Under the pieces are notes generated by a model that did no database searches, had not been told where the DNA came from, and saw only the letters and a program-made list of their open reading frames with translations. A DNA stretch of 56,063 bases. Origin: a virus. Shown here in pieces: positions 23,382-32,389 of the stretch. A program made the position numbers and the translations under genes. Within the stretch, counting starts at the first letter, position 1. Every line of letters begins with the position of its first letter. Where the stretch lies: the IMG/VR virus record IMGVR_UViG_3300043425_001492, positions 1 to 56,063 of that record, one strand, 5' to 3'.

Positions 23382-23829
23382 GAAAACCTCTATTTTTTGC
23401 AGTTGAAATTTCTTTAAACATAAAAGCTATTAATTCTGAAAATAATGGAAGCCCGTTTAAAGTAAACGCTAATAAATCAAAATCAAATTTTGGATTATCT
23501 AAGTCAATCACCTTAATTAAATCTACTTTTTCAACAATTTTGAATTTGTATAAAATGTACTCAGGATTACTATTTTCATCAAAATTTTTCACATTGATTT
23601 GGAATGATTCCATGACACTAGCTGAAAGATTGTGAACAAATAATGGATGTCCTGCTTTATACATGTTGTATGAAACAAATTCAAAATTATCTCCCACATT
23701 AAAAGGGTATCTTGTGTCAGAGGAAGGGTCAATTTTGACTAATAGGTTATTTTCTAATCTATATGCTTCCCAAGGCTGTAAGTGAGCTACGCCATACTTT
23801 TGAAACATCTCATATAAGTTAAAAGACAT
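23374..23829 (-). CDS. hypothetical protein
   Basis: 151 residues, ATG after AAGG. N-terminus helical (SFNLYEMFQKYGVAHL), then beta-rich (NLLVKIDPSSDTRYPFNVG, FEFVSYNMYKAGHPLFVHN). The C-terminus has hydrophobic strands and helices. No motif recognised. It is the second gene of the antisense operon with the exonuclease and glycosyltransferase. Confidence 0.65.
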   Translation of the reverse strand: MSFNLYEMFQKYGVAHLQPWEAYRLENNLLVKIDPSSDTRYPFNVGDNFEFVSYNMYKAGHPLFVHNLSASVMESFQINVKNFDENSNPEYILYKFKIVEKVDLIKVIDLDNPKFDFDLLAFTLNGLPLFSELIAFMFKEISTAKNRGFHA

Positions 23830-23838
23830 AAAAATACC

Positions 23839-24138
23839 TTAAAGTTGAAGCTTAGACTTGGAAGGCATGATAATGCCTGTGGATTTTTGAGTTCTATAAG
23901 CTTCATACTTTTCGACTACATCAATTTTTGGATTGGATATAGCTACTACGTATTGCTTAGATACTGTTAATTCGTCTTCAAACAAGGGATTATTTTGCAT
24001 AGCGATACCGTTTTGGCTTGGGCTTAAAAATAATGGGTTTGTGACAATATACATGTCTTCTTTTACGGTAATATTTCCCATAACGATGCCGAGGTTATCT
24101 ATGACCAAAACTTTAACTTCTTTGGTTAATTCTTGCAT
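23839..24138 (-). CDS. hypothetical small protein, first gene of the antisense operon
   Basis: 99 residues from ATG 24138, seven bases after AAAGGA; a TTG five codons upstream is rejected because the ribosome site fits the ATG. Mostly beta (EVKVLVIDNLGIVMGNITV, VSKQYVVAISNP), then a basic C-terminus. Could be a small barrel or regulator; no family recognised. A promoter-like sequence lies directly upstream. Confidence 0.65.
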   Translation of the reverse strand: MQELTKEVKVLVIDNLGIVMGNITVKEDMYIVTNPLFLSPSQNGIAMQNNPLFEDELTVSKQYVVAISNPKIDVVEKYEAYRTQKSTGIIMPSKSKLQL

Positions 24139-24172
24139 AATGACTCCTTTCAATAATTTACAACTACAATGT

Positions 24173-24202
24173 ATTATATGTAACTTTTCCCAAATGAGTT
24201 AA
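24173..24202 (-). promoter_or_regulatory. sigma70-like promoter of the antisense operon
   Basis: On the minus strand, TTAACT (24202-24197) and a perfect TATAAT (24178-24173) lie 18 bases apart, about 35 bases before the start at 24138. The -35 overlaps the leader of the plus-strand gene at 24205. It suggests that the island is read by host RNA polymerase independently of the late operon. Confidence 0.5.
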
Positions 24203-24204
24203 GA

Positions 24205-25029
24205 ATGGCACTATTTAAAGGTAATGTAAAACCCTACGTTGTAATTGATGGTTTAGGAATTAGGTTAAATTTCGGAGAAACCGTAAATTTAGCTGAATGG
24301 CAAACAGCTAATCCAAATTTTAAATTCGCTTTAAAAAATAAGTGGGTTATTTCCGCCGACAGAAAAGCTCTGCTTTACAACACTCTCGAATCCAAAAAAA
24401 TGACGGAAAAAAACAATGTACAGCGTCATAATGAAATCGTTAGTCCTGCCAATAGAGAAATAGTAAAAGAAGTCTCTGGAATAGACCCTGCCGTTTTAAA
24501 TCAGGTTTTAGAAAAACAGGCTATATTTTTACGAAGTGTTCAGCAATCTTATGATTCATTAAAACAAGAAGTTAAGGAAAACAAAGAGATTAAAAAAGAA
24601 GATGTTAAGATTGACATGTCTCCATTTTATCAAGCTTTATCTGCGTTACAGGAACAACAAAAACAAATAGTTGAGCAGATTAACAAAACAGACAACTCTC
24701 ATCTATTTACCGCTTTATTACATGAAATTAGAAATCTGAGTTTATCCCAACAGCCTCAAGAATCTCAAAAAACTGTGGAGCTTCTTTCACAAATTCAGAA
24801 GACTTTAGAAAATACAAAGACACAAGTTATCTATAATAATTCAGGAACAGGAAGAATTGAAAATCAAAGTGAAGGTTTCAGAATCCAAGACTTTGAAGAA
24901 AAATACGTTCCTAAAGTGGAAGACTTGAATGTTAAAGATTCTAAAATTGTAACTCAACAAACACAATCAGGAAGCGTGGATGATGCGTTAGCTGCATTGA
25001 AGAAATTAAAAAATCAAATGAAAAAATAG
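24205..25029 (+). CDS. hypothetical coiled-coil virion-module protein
   Basis: 274 residues. The first 50 form a small beta domain (YVVIDGLGIRLNFGETVNLAEW and after), similar in kind to the start of the gene at 16158. Residues 85-215 are helical and Gln-rich (LSALQEQQKQIVEQINK; LLSQIQKTLENTK) and probably form coiled coils. The C-terminus has a final helix, VDDALAALKKLKNQ. No family recognised. It precedes the actin-like gene by nine bases, so the two may work together. Confidence 0.65.
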   Translation: MALFKGNVKPYVVIDGLGIRLNFGETVNLAEWQTANPNFKFALKNKWVISADRKALLYNTLESKKMTEKNNVQRHNEIVSPANREIVKEVSGIDPAVLNQVLEKQAIFLRSVQQSYDSLKQEVKENKEIKKEDVKIDMSPFYQALSALQEQQKQIVEQINKTDNSHLFTALLHEIRNLSLSQQPQESQKTVELLSQIQKTLENTKTQVIYNNSGTGRIENQSEGFRIQDFEEKYVPKVEDLNVKDSKIVTQQTQSGSVDDALAALKKLKNQMKK

Positions 25030-25038
25030 GAGATGTAA

Positions 25039-26085
25039 ATGGAACAATTAGAAAATCAAGAAATGCCAGCAAGCCCGAAACAAAAAGAACCCAAATATCT
25101 TTGTAAGGGTTTAGATATAGGAACAGGAACTATTATTGCTTCTCATTTGGATGAGAATAATAATGAAGTTAAAAGTTTACGAGTCAGAGACGCTTTCGTG
25201 TCACTGGCTGTAGAGCAAAAACAAATGTTGAAGCTATCAAATATTTCATATATTGAAGAAGGCGACAGAGTTATTATTGTTGGAGACGATGCTGCAAATA
25301 TCGCAAACATATTTAATCAGCCTTTAAGAAGACCTCTTAGTAAAGGAACAATTTCTCCGCAGGAAATTGAAGCTCAAAAAGTAATCAAGCATTTGTTTAG
25401 GCATGTTCTTGGTGAAGCTCCTGTGGCAGGAACACCTTGTTATTATTCTGTGCCTGCGGCTCCTATTGATGCTGATATGGACGTTACTTACCACGAAATG
25501 ATTATGGGTCAAATGGTTGAATCTTTAGGTTGGCAAGCGTGTCCTGCAAATGAAGCTCAAGCAATCGTATATTCAGAATGTGCTGACACTATGTTCAGCG
25601 GTTTTGCAATGTCCTTTGGTGCAGGGATGGTAAACGCATCTCTTTCATATAAATCCATCCCTCTAATTACTATGGCTGTTGCTAGAAGCGGTGATTACGT
25701 TGATGAATCAGCCGCTAAAGCAACAGGTCTATCTCCTGCAAAAATTTGTGCCGTAAAAGAAAAAGGCGTTGATTTGTTAAACCCGAAAGGGCGAGAGCAA
25801 GAAGCAATCGCTATTTATTATAAAACCTTAATTCGTTACGCTTTAACTAACTTTGTAGAAAAAATTAAAAGTCAAAACGTGATGGCTCAAATTGATCTTC
25901 CTGAATCTGTTCCTGTAGTTATTGGTGGAGGAACTTCTCTGCCGATCAACTTTATGGAAGTTGTAAGACAGGAAGTTCAAAAGTTGAAAGGTTTTCCTTT
26001 CTCGGTAACAGATATAAGACACGCTAAGAATCCTCTATTCGCAGTTTCCAGAGGACTTTTAATCATGGCACAAAACCATGAGTAA
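25039..26085 (+). CDS. actin/Hsp70-fold ATPase-like protein
   Basis: 348 residues. Phosphate-1 motif: KGLDIGTGTIIAS (23-35). A connecting segment, ANEAQAIVYSE (170-180), fits the Glu-Pro/Ala region of actin-like proteins. Phosphate-2 region: AMSFGAGMVNASLSYK (190-205), where the usual leading Asp is replaced. Adenosine motif: VVIGGGTSLP (293-302). This is the ParM/MreB/Hsp70 superfamily. It lies between virion genes rather than in a plasmid-type segregation cassette. It may be a filament, a chaperone or a non-hydrolysing structural protein. Its role in tail assembly is inferred from context. Confidence 0.78.
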   Translation: MEQLENQEMPASPKQKEPKYLCKGLDIGTGTIIASHLDENNNEVKSLRVRDAFVSLAVEQKQMLKLSNISYIEEGDRVIIVGDDAANIANIFNQPLRRPLSKGTISPQEIEAQKVIKHLFRHVLGEAPVAGTPCYYSVPAAPIDADMDVTYHEMIMGQMVESLGWQACPANEAQAIVYSECADTMFSGFAMSFGAGMVNASLSYKSIPLITMAVARSGDYVDESAAKATGLSPAKICAVKEKGVDLLNPKGREQEAIAIYYKTLIRYALTNFVEKIKSQNVMAQIDLPESVPVVIGGGTSLPINFMEVVRQEVQKLKGFPFSVTDIRHAKNPLFAVSRGLLIMAQNHE

Positions 26086-26094
26086 GGAGTAAGG

Positions 26095-27435
26095 GTGTAT
26101 TATTTTCTCTCAAGAGAAATTAAAAGACGTGTCGTCGAGGAACTGAAAGGTATTTTTTCAGAATACCCCGGACTTTCTAAATTTAAAGTTTCTGATAAAT
26201 TCCCGTATGATGAAAGACCTCAGTATGGAGTTGTTGTGAAAAATGTTTCAGGCAACTCCATGCCAATCTCTTCAGATAACTTTATCGGTACGGTAGTAAG
26301 TCATTGTTTTACAGCCTCATTGAAAGGTAAAAAAAGTCTGATTTTTGATTGGGTTCGAGAAGACTCTGCAAACATAACAAAATATGAAATGGATGATTTA
26401 TCTTCTCAAGTTGATGGCAGCAAAAGGATTTTTCAACTAAATTTTCAACCTACTTCAGGTGAGGGCAATCTTGCTTTAGCTACGAGTCCAAAACAGATTT
26501 TGGCTTATGCAAACGGCAACCCTATACCTGTAATTGACTTAAAAGAAAAACAAGTCGTGCTAAATTATGCCCCTGCTATAGGAAGCAAACTTGTTGTAGA
26601 GTATCATCGAAGAAATTTAGTTCCTGCGGGTCTTTATTATTTTGAAGTCATTGAACCAAACAAAGTTATGATTGATACTTTGTTAAATTTTGATGAAGTT
26701 ATAATAAAAGAAGCTAGAGGTGATGAGGTTTCATATCAATTGCCTCATTTTCCTATACGCCAAAAAACTTTTGAAATTTTTGAAAATGACAGAACTGTTT
26801 TACGAGAAGGTATCCATTATAATGTAAATTTGGATACAGGTTTGATTACGTGGTTAATTAACCCTGACGATACTAATGGTACTACTTTAATCAAAGGTGC
26901 TAATTATCGAGTTTTTTATCGTTACCAAAGTAATTCTATCGGACCAGTTGATATACAAAAACAAACTTTGTGTCAGGCACTATCGGGAGTTGTTGTAGCT
27001 ATAAGTAATTGGGTGGAAGTAGGGGATAAACAAGTAGTAATTGTAACTGACAAAAGAGAAGACGCTGCCCAAGAATATGGGGGTCATTTTGAAACAAGTC
27101 TTTCGATGGATATATACAGTCGTGACCCTATTCAAAGAGAAATTATTGCAGATTTGTTAGCCGTTAAGATTTTTGGGCATCTAAAACCTATATTTGATTC
27201 ACAGGGTTTAATGATAACAAATGTATCTTTGAACGGAGAATCTGAAGATTTATATGATGAAAATACTGATACTGTGTATTACATGGCAGGCATAGATATT
27301 AATTTTAATAGTGATTGGAGATTTTATGCTCCTCTCCTTCCAAAAATAAAATTTTTAGACATTCACATAGAATTATTGGAAAGTTTACAAAAATACCAAG
27401 TTGACTTTATACCTAAAACCGAAAGTTTGAGATGA
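26095..27435 (+). CDS. virion protein with beta-rich insert domain, tail completion candidate
   Basis: 446 residues from GTG 26095 after AAGGAG. Residues 95-175 form the insert domain (SSQVDGSKRIFQLNF, then AYANGNPIPVID, then VVLNYAPAIGSKLVVEY), also seen three times in the tail sheath. A second similar beta module lies at about 210-290. The C-terminal 150 residues (ALSGVVVAISNWVEVGDKQVVIV, then ETSLSMDIYSRDPIQRE) look like an alpha/beta tail-terminator type fold. It precedes the sheath gene, as tail-terminator and neck genes often do. The specific role is inference. Confidence 0.6.
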   Translation: MYYFLSREIKRRVVEELKGIFSEYPGLSKFKVSDKFPYDERPQYGVVVKNVSGNSMPISSDNFIGTVVSHCFTASLKGKKSLIFDWVREDSANITKYEMDDLSSQVDGSKRIFQLNFQPTSGEGNLALATSPKQILAYANGNPIPVIDLKEKQVVLNYAPAIGSKLVVEYHRRNLVPAGLYYFEVIEPNKVMIDTLLNFDEVIIKEARGDEVSYQLPHFPIRQKTFEIFENDRTVLREGIHYNVNLDTGLITWLINPDDTNGTTLIKGANYRVFYRYQSNSIGPVDIQKQTLCQALSGVVVAISNWVEVGDKQVVIVTDKREDAAQEYGGHFETSLSMDIYSRDPIQREIIADLLAVKIFGHLKPIFDSQGLMITNVSLNGESEDLYDENTDTVYYMAGIDINFNSDWRFYAPLLPKIKFLDIHIELLESLQKYQVDFIPKTESLR

Positions 27436-27444
27436 GGATTAAAT

Positions 27445-27843
27445 ATGCCTACGTATGAATATTTCTGTGAAGATTGCAATTATCATTTTGAAGAATTTAA
27501 AAAAATGGATGAAGCGGGACCTCAAACAAACTGTCCAAAATGCTCAAAAATAGAGGCTACAAGAAGAGTTTTTAGCCCTGTAGGCATTATGAGAGCAGGT
27601 ACTTCAAGAGACACTGTTGATAGACTTATAGGAGCAGAAGCAGAAAAAAGATGGGAAGACATCAATGATCGCAAAAAACAAAAAGACAAAATAAGAAAAG
27701 AATCAGGAAATCAAGCAATTAAGTCAGAGATCAAAAAAGATGATTCTGGAAAAATAAACTATGAATATAAATCAGTAAATAAAGAGAGAATTGAAGAACG
27801 AAAAACTCTCTATTCGGAATTCTCAAAGCAAGAAAAGCCTTAG
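27445..27843 (+). CDS. FmdB-type zinc-ribbon protein
   Basis: 132 residues. The N-terminus PTYEYFCEDCNYHFEEF and NCPKCSK gives the CxxC...CxxC zinc ribbon of the FmdB family; the bacterial members are small proteins linked to regulation. The remainder is a very charged helix (KKQKDKIRKES) with no family. Several phages carry such ribbons near structural genes. Function is unknown; a late transcription factor or a zinc-stabilised virion part are alternatives. Confidence 0.75.
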   Translation: MPTYEYFCEDCNYHFEEFKKMDEAGPQTNCPKCSKIEATRRVFSPVGIMRAGTSRDTVDRLIGAEAEKRWEDINDRKKQKDKIRKESGNQAIKSEIKKDDSGKINYEYKSVNKERIEERKTLYSEFSKQEKP

Positions 27844-27933
27844 AGAATATTCCTCCCAAATTATTTATATTAATAATGTAGAATTTTTTTAGTGAAATAT
27901 AGATAAAGTTAATTCTTTTTGGAGGATTTTTTC

Positions 27934-30687
27934 ATGGCAATTTTTAGCACTTACGCCCCTCCGGGCGTGTACGTTCAGACATTAACAGATACTTCAGTTC
28001 CAAGCATTATTGCAGGTTTGAGATTACCTGTTTTTATTGGAGTTGGAGCGGAAACTTTAAAATTAACCAATTTTGAAATTATCAGAGGTTCTTCTGCGAC
28101 TTCTGATATTAGAATGGTTGGCGAAGACGTATCAAATCAATTTACAGGAACTAACAGAACTTTTAACGTGGTTCATTTTCCCGTTGTTGATGGAAACGGA
28201 AACGCTTTTGTAACAAATGACCCAAATGCTATTACTGTAACTGTAGATGGGGAGCCTACTTCTATTATAAACCTTAACGGTGAGTTAGGGCAAGTAACTC
28301 TAGGAACTATACCTCCTCTCGGCTCAACTGTCAGGGTGTCCTATTTCTTTTCTCGAAAAGATACCAAAATCACAGACGATGATGTTAGTTCACAGGCGGA
28401 CGGTTTAAATAAAACTTTCAAAGTTAATTTTCCTAGAATTGTTTCTGGGAATAATGGTGGAATTTCAACTACTGACCCTTCAAGATTGTCCGCTACTGTA
28501 AATGGTTCATCTGTAGTAATTTCTTCTGTTGACGGTGAGCTTGGATTGGTAACTCTTTCAAGTGCTCCTGAAGAAGGAGATACAGTTCTTTTAACTTATT
28601 ACACAAACACTTGGCAGGATACTTTTGACTTCCTTCCTCAAGATATTACTTTAAGCAAAATAAATGCTGTAGGTAATACTCCAAATAAACAAGATTATTT
28701 TTTAGGTTCTGACTTCGTTATAGAATCTGGAAATAAAATTCAATGGGGAAGCTCAGTAAGTGTAGGAGTAGGTGAATTAGAATCAGGTGAAGCCTTCGAT
28801 GACACTCAAATCCAAGGTATTTTAGTAGATAACCGTGCTTTCTTTAGACAGTGTTCTGGCTCATCTAACGGAAATAATAAAGTTTTTCAACTTGAATTTT
28901 TCCCTACAGATGGTACAGGTTTAGCGAAAGTAACAGATGATATTACTAAAATTCAAGTATATGTTGGTAATTCTGTAGCTTCAGCCAAAGCTGCTGGACC
29001 TGTTTCTGTTGCACAACTTGTAGGAGGAACTAGAACAGTAACTCTTAAAAATGCACCTTCGGCAGGAATGAAAGTATATGCGTCTTTTTATTACAATAAT
29101 TTAACAGACGACTCTTTCACAATCACAAATAAAGTAGCTTCTGTTGGAGCTTCCGCAGGAGATTACGAAATATCTTCAGATAATTTCGGGCAACTATTCG
29201 ACGCTAATTTCGATATTACTGGTTCAATGGTAGCCGCTGCTAATTTTAGCATTGAAGGTATTAGTTTTCCGGGCGATGTAGAAGACACTTTAACAATACC
29301 AAGAGCGTCACTTGAAGAGACAGTGACTCTGACATTTACAGATAGTAACACTTATGTTGTTACCTCCTCTTTAGGTGCTTCTGGCTCAAACGGTACTGGA
29401 TATTTAGACCAAACTTATATTGATTCAAAAACAGGGTTACGTTTTACTGTTTTAAGCCCTTCGACATTTAGTTACCAATCTGGTGATTTTTTAATGATCG
29501 AATGTTCTCAAACATTTAAGACAGATTCAAACCCAACAAAGTCAATACCCGGAATCAATTTAATTGTTTCAAATTCTACTGGGGTAGGAGTAGGAAACAC
29601 GGCTATTGTTAATACTTATAACAAAGGTGGAAGCGAGCCTGCTATCGGAGATTCTTATTACGTTTCTCTTGAGTACGCTAAAGCTGATTTCAAGCCAAAT
29701 GTTTACTTAAATTTCAGAGATGTCGTAAGCAACTTTGGTGAACTAAATGTTGAGAACAGACTAACTTTAGCAAGTAATTTAGCGTTCCTTAACGGTGCTC
29801 CTGCGGTAGCTCTAGTTCAAGTTAAAAAAGGTCCAGATGGATTACAGGCAAATGACTCTGATTATTTTGCAGCCATGGATTCATTAGAAAACCCTATGGA
29901 TGGAGATGTAAGACCAAACATTATGGTTTGTTTAACAACAAGCAAACCTGTAATTCAATACATGAAAAAGCATGTTGAGAAAGTTTCAAGTACAAGGTAC
30001 GCACTTGAAAGAACTGGTGTTTTTGGTTACGCAATCGGAACAACTCCTGAATCTGCTCAAGATTTTTCAAAGGCTTTAAGAACCGAGCGTTTAATAGGAG
30101 TATATCCAGACGGAGCTATTGTAGCTCTAACTGACGCATTAGGTCGTGAAGTTGAAACCGCAGTTGATGGAAGCTTTTTAGCGGCAGCTTTAGCTGGATT
30201 AGCTTGTAATCCTTCTTTCGATGTTGCTACTCCGCTAACACGTAAGAGCATGGTAGGGTTTCGTCGCTTGTTTAGAAAACTTGACGCTGTTTCAGCCAAT
30301 CAATCTGCAACCGCAGGTTTAACGGTTCTTACAGAAAATCAAGCGGCTATTCAAATTAGACAAGCTGTAACTACAGACATGAGTAACGTGCTTACTAGAG
30401 AGCCTTCTATAGTGTTTATTAAAGATTATGTTCAGCAACAAACAAGGGCAATTCTTGACCCATTTATTGCAGAAAAATTCTTACCTACTCGCATAACAGA
30501 TATTGAAATATCTCTAGCGAATATGTTCAAAGCACTAATCCAAGGTGAGATTGTAACTGCATATACAGGAATTAAGGCTACTCCTAGAGCGAGTGACCCT
30601 ACTGTAGCAGATGTCGTAGCTTTCTATTCTCCTGTTTTCCCGTTAAATTGGATTCAGGTAAATTACACTATCAGAACTAGCCTTTAA
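27934..30687 (+). CDS. contractile tail sheath protein with three insert domains
   Basis: 917 residues from ATG 27934, eight bases after GGAGG; a TTG at 27919 overlaps that site and is rejected. N-terminus: APPGVYVQTLTDTS, a standard sheath start. The C-terminal 270 residues are the core: YMKKHVEKVSSTRYALERTG, TERLIGVYPDGA, AGLACNPSFDVATPL, QQTRAILDPFI. Between them lie three similar beta-rich modules (about 50-125, 130-205 and 305-385), each beginning with a variant of SSQ.DG.NKTF.V.FP and ending in a VTL..AP..G..V...Y pattern. The protein is clearly longer than T4 gp18 (659 residues) for that reason. The modules should face outwards on the tail. Confidence 0.88.
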   Translation: MAIFSTYAPPGVYVQTLTDTSVPSIIAGLRLPVFIGVGAETLKLTNFEIIRGSSATSDIRMVGEDVSNQFTGTNRTFNVVHFPVVDGNGNAFVTNDPNAITVTVDGEPTSIINLNGELGQVTLGTIPPLGSTVRVSYFFSRKDTKITDDDVSSQADGLNKTFKVNFPRIVSGNNGGISTTDPSRLSATVNGSSVVISSVDGELGLVTLSSAPEEGDTVLLTYYTNTWQDTFDFLPQDITLSKINAVGNTPNKQDYFLGSDFVIESGNKIQWGSSVSVGVGELESGEAFDDTQIQGILVDNRAFFRQCSGSSNGNNKVFQLEFFPTDGTGLAKVTDDITKIQVYVGNSVASAKAAGPVSVAQLVGGTRTVTLKNAPSAGMKVYASFYYNNLTDDSFTITNKVASVGASAGDYEISSDNFGQLFDANFDITGSMVAAANFSIEGISFPGDVEDTLTIPRASLEETVTLTFTDSNTYVVTSSLGASGSNGTGYLDQTYIDSKTGLRFTVLSPSTFSYQSGDFLMIECSQTFKTDSNPTKSIPGINLIVSNSTGVGVGNTAIVNTYNKGGSEPAIGDSYYVSLEYAKADFKPNVYLNFRDVVSNFGELNVENRLTLASNLAFLNGAPAVALVQVKKGPDGLQANDSDYFAAMDSLENPMDGDVRPNIMVCLTTSKPVIQYMKKHVEKVSSTRYALERTGVFGYAIGTTPESAQDFSKALRTERLIGVYPDGAIVALTDALGREVETAVDGSFLAAALAGLACNPSFDVATPLTRKSMVGFRRLFRKLDAVSANQSATAGLTVLTENQAAIQIRQAVTTDMSNVLTREPSIVFIKDYVQQQTRAILDPFIAEKFLPTRITDIEISLANMFKALIQGEIVTAYTGIKATPRASDPTVADVVAFYSPVFPLNWIQVNYTIRTSL

Positions 30688-30693
30688 AAAATT

Positions 30694-30727
30694 ATACGAG
30701 AGGGAAGATATAACTTCCCTCTCGTAT
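30694..30727 (+). terminator. long perfect hairpin after the sheath gene
   Basis: A 14-bp perfect stem (30694-30707 with 30714-30727) and a six-base loop. Only TCCTT follows instead of a T run, so it is a weak terminator or an mRNA 3'-end protector. It marks the end of a heavily expressed gene. Confidence 0.75.
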
Positions 30728-30770
30728 TCCTTAAAATTTCAGACTTATTTTCTAATAATTTGTTGTATTG

Positions 30771-31250
30771 ATGCTAAAGGTTTATATCAAGCCCTTATTG
30801 AGTAAATCTGTCTTAAAAAAGAAATTGGACAGATTACTAACACGCCGTCTTAAATATAATTTAGGGAGGGCAGGTTTGAAAAAAATTCGAGAGCATCAAA
30901 AGAATTACGGTAAAAACGGTAATTCTATCAGAAAAAGTGTATCTTTTACGATAGGTAAAAGCAGTATAACTTTTCATTTAAACGCTATCGGCTCCTATCA
31001 TAACTATGGGGTAAGAAAGCATAAAATGAAATACTTGCAAAAGGCAACACGTCCTATTCCTATCAAAGATAAGAACACAGGAGAGATTGTTTTTAGATGG
31101 GCTAGTAAAAAGTCCATGAGGAAAAAAGGAAGTTGGACTCACCCCGGTCTTCCCAAAACAAAGTTTTTTGAAAAGGGTGTAGAAGATTTAAAAAAAGATT
31201 TTCGTAAAAAATTAAAAAGTGAATTCAAAAAATATATGAGTAAAAAATAA
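30771..31250 (+). CDS. basic minor tail protein, HK97 gp10-like candidate
   Basis: 159 residues from ATG 30771 (TTG 30768 is adjacent); no clear ribosome site. It is strongly basic. Residues 40-75 (KKIREHQKNYGKNG, then SYHNYGVRKHKM) and the later WTHPGLPKTKFFEKGVEDLKK follow the helix, Y.YGV..H and HPG.P...F pattern of HK97 gp10-type tail completion proteins. The role is likely at the head-tail joint, even though it lies after the sheath. Family assignment is moderate. Confidence 0.5.
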   Translation: MLKVYIKPLLSKSVLKKKLDRLLTRRLKYNLGRAGLKKIREHQKNYGKNGNSIRKSVSFTIGKSSITFHLNAIGSYHNYGVRKHKMKYLQKATRPIPIKDKNTGEIVFRWASKKSMRKKGSWTHPGLPKTKFFEKGVEDLKKDFRKKLKSEFKKYMSKK

Positions 31251-32389
31251 TGGCTAATTTAAAAATACAGAATAGGCAAAATTCATCAAAAGTTGATACA
31301 AGATTTTTAGGTTATTCTGAAGGCTCTGTTTTTTATTTGCACCCTTCAAGATATGTTAAAAATTCAAGAATTGAATTTGGATACGTTGGAGACAATATAT
31401 CTAAATTTCCAAGAAATACTCTAAATGAATATCAAGATTTAATAACTTCATTAGATTTCAGTACAGGTGTAATTGACGGAGGGGATGAAATTTCTTCGGA
31501 TTTTTTAGTACCTAATATGTCATCTGGAGAAGGAGTTGTAGCTGTTATTTCAATAAACACGCAGGATTTATTAAGTGTTGTTTATGAAAATGTTAAAACT
31601 ATAGAACTTGCTACAGTTGATTTTGATTCCATTAATTTTTCTAAACCTTACAACATGCCTTTATACAGTGTCTTAATCGTTAATAGGGGTTCTGGTTACA
31701 AAATTGAGTCATTCCATGATTTAAGACCTGATTTTGTGCTTGGTTTAGATACTGAAACATTGCATTTTACAAATGATAATAATGAAGAATACCGCATACA
31801 ATTTTTAGAATATTTGAGTGAGTCTTCTTTAGCCGGACAAAATCAGATCAATATTAGAAATACAAATTTACAAGCAGGTGATTCAGTAACATTATTTTCT
31901 AAAATTAATTCAGAAAATTTAGTAGTTGAAAATATTCAAAAAAGATCACCTCTACCTGACATAATTACATTTTCTTCTAATCTTCAAAATGCTTATGATT
32001 TGTCGGATTTGCCTAGAGTTAGAATGAATGAATATAGTAATTTAAGGCAGGCTTTGGAATCTAAAAGTAAAATTTTATATGATTCTGGATGGGTGGCTGC
32101 TTCAACATCTCAAACGGTCAATATTGTACATAATTTGAACCGAAATATTTTTACTTATCATTTTTTAATTTATTTCAATTCAGTCGAAAGTATGGAAGGT
32201 GCGAGACTATTGACTCAATATGCAGACACAAGTTTAAGTCAAACCTATGGAGTAAATATAAAAATGAATTTTGATAACGTGACTCTAAAATTTGGAAATA
32301 ACTCATTATACCATATTTTAGATTCCTCTGGAGACGTACTTAGTTCTGTCAGTAATGGATACTACAGAGCGGTAGCGGTTTTAAATTAA
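31250..32389 (+). CDS. fibre or tail-surface protein, first of three with shared N-terminus
   Basis: 379 residues; the ATG shares its first base with the previous stop. Starts ANLKIQNRQNSSKVDTRFLG, matching the gene at 33532 (ANLKILNGKNNSLEDARLL) and, less so, the one at 32389. The middle has a module with NQINIRNTNLQAGDSVTLF, and the C-terminus (about 270-379) is a beta domain with LYDSGWVAASTSQTVNIVHN, common in phage fibre tips. The common start may anchor these proteins to the same baseplate partner. Confidence 0.6.
   Translation: MANLKIQNRQNSSKVDTRFLGYSEGSVFYLHPSRYVKNSRIEFGYVGDNISKFPRNTLNEYQDLITSLDFSTGVIDGGDEISSDFLVPNMSSGEGVVAVISINTQDLLSVVYENVKTIELATVDFDSINFSKPYNMPLYSVLIVNRGSGYKIESFHDLRPDFVLGLDTETLHFTNDNNEEYRIQFLEYLSESSLAGQNQINIRNTNLQAGDSVTLFSKINSENLVVENIQKRSPLPDIITFSSNLQNAYDLSDLPRVRMNEYSNLRQALESKSKILYDSGWVAASTSQTVNIVHNLNRNIFTYHFLIYFNSVESMEGARLLTQYADTSLSQTYGVNIKMNFDNVTLKFGNNSLYHILDSSGDVLSSVSNGYYRAVAVLN

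Noticed and set aside
27851-27925. Long-range pairing of CCTCC (27851-27855) with the GGAGG ribosome site of the sheath gene
   Set aside because: Only five or six continuous pairs over a loop of about 65 bases; too weak to claim.
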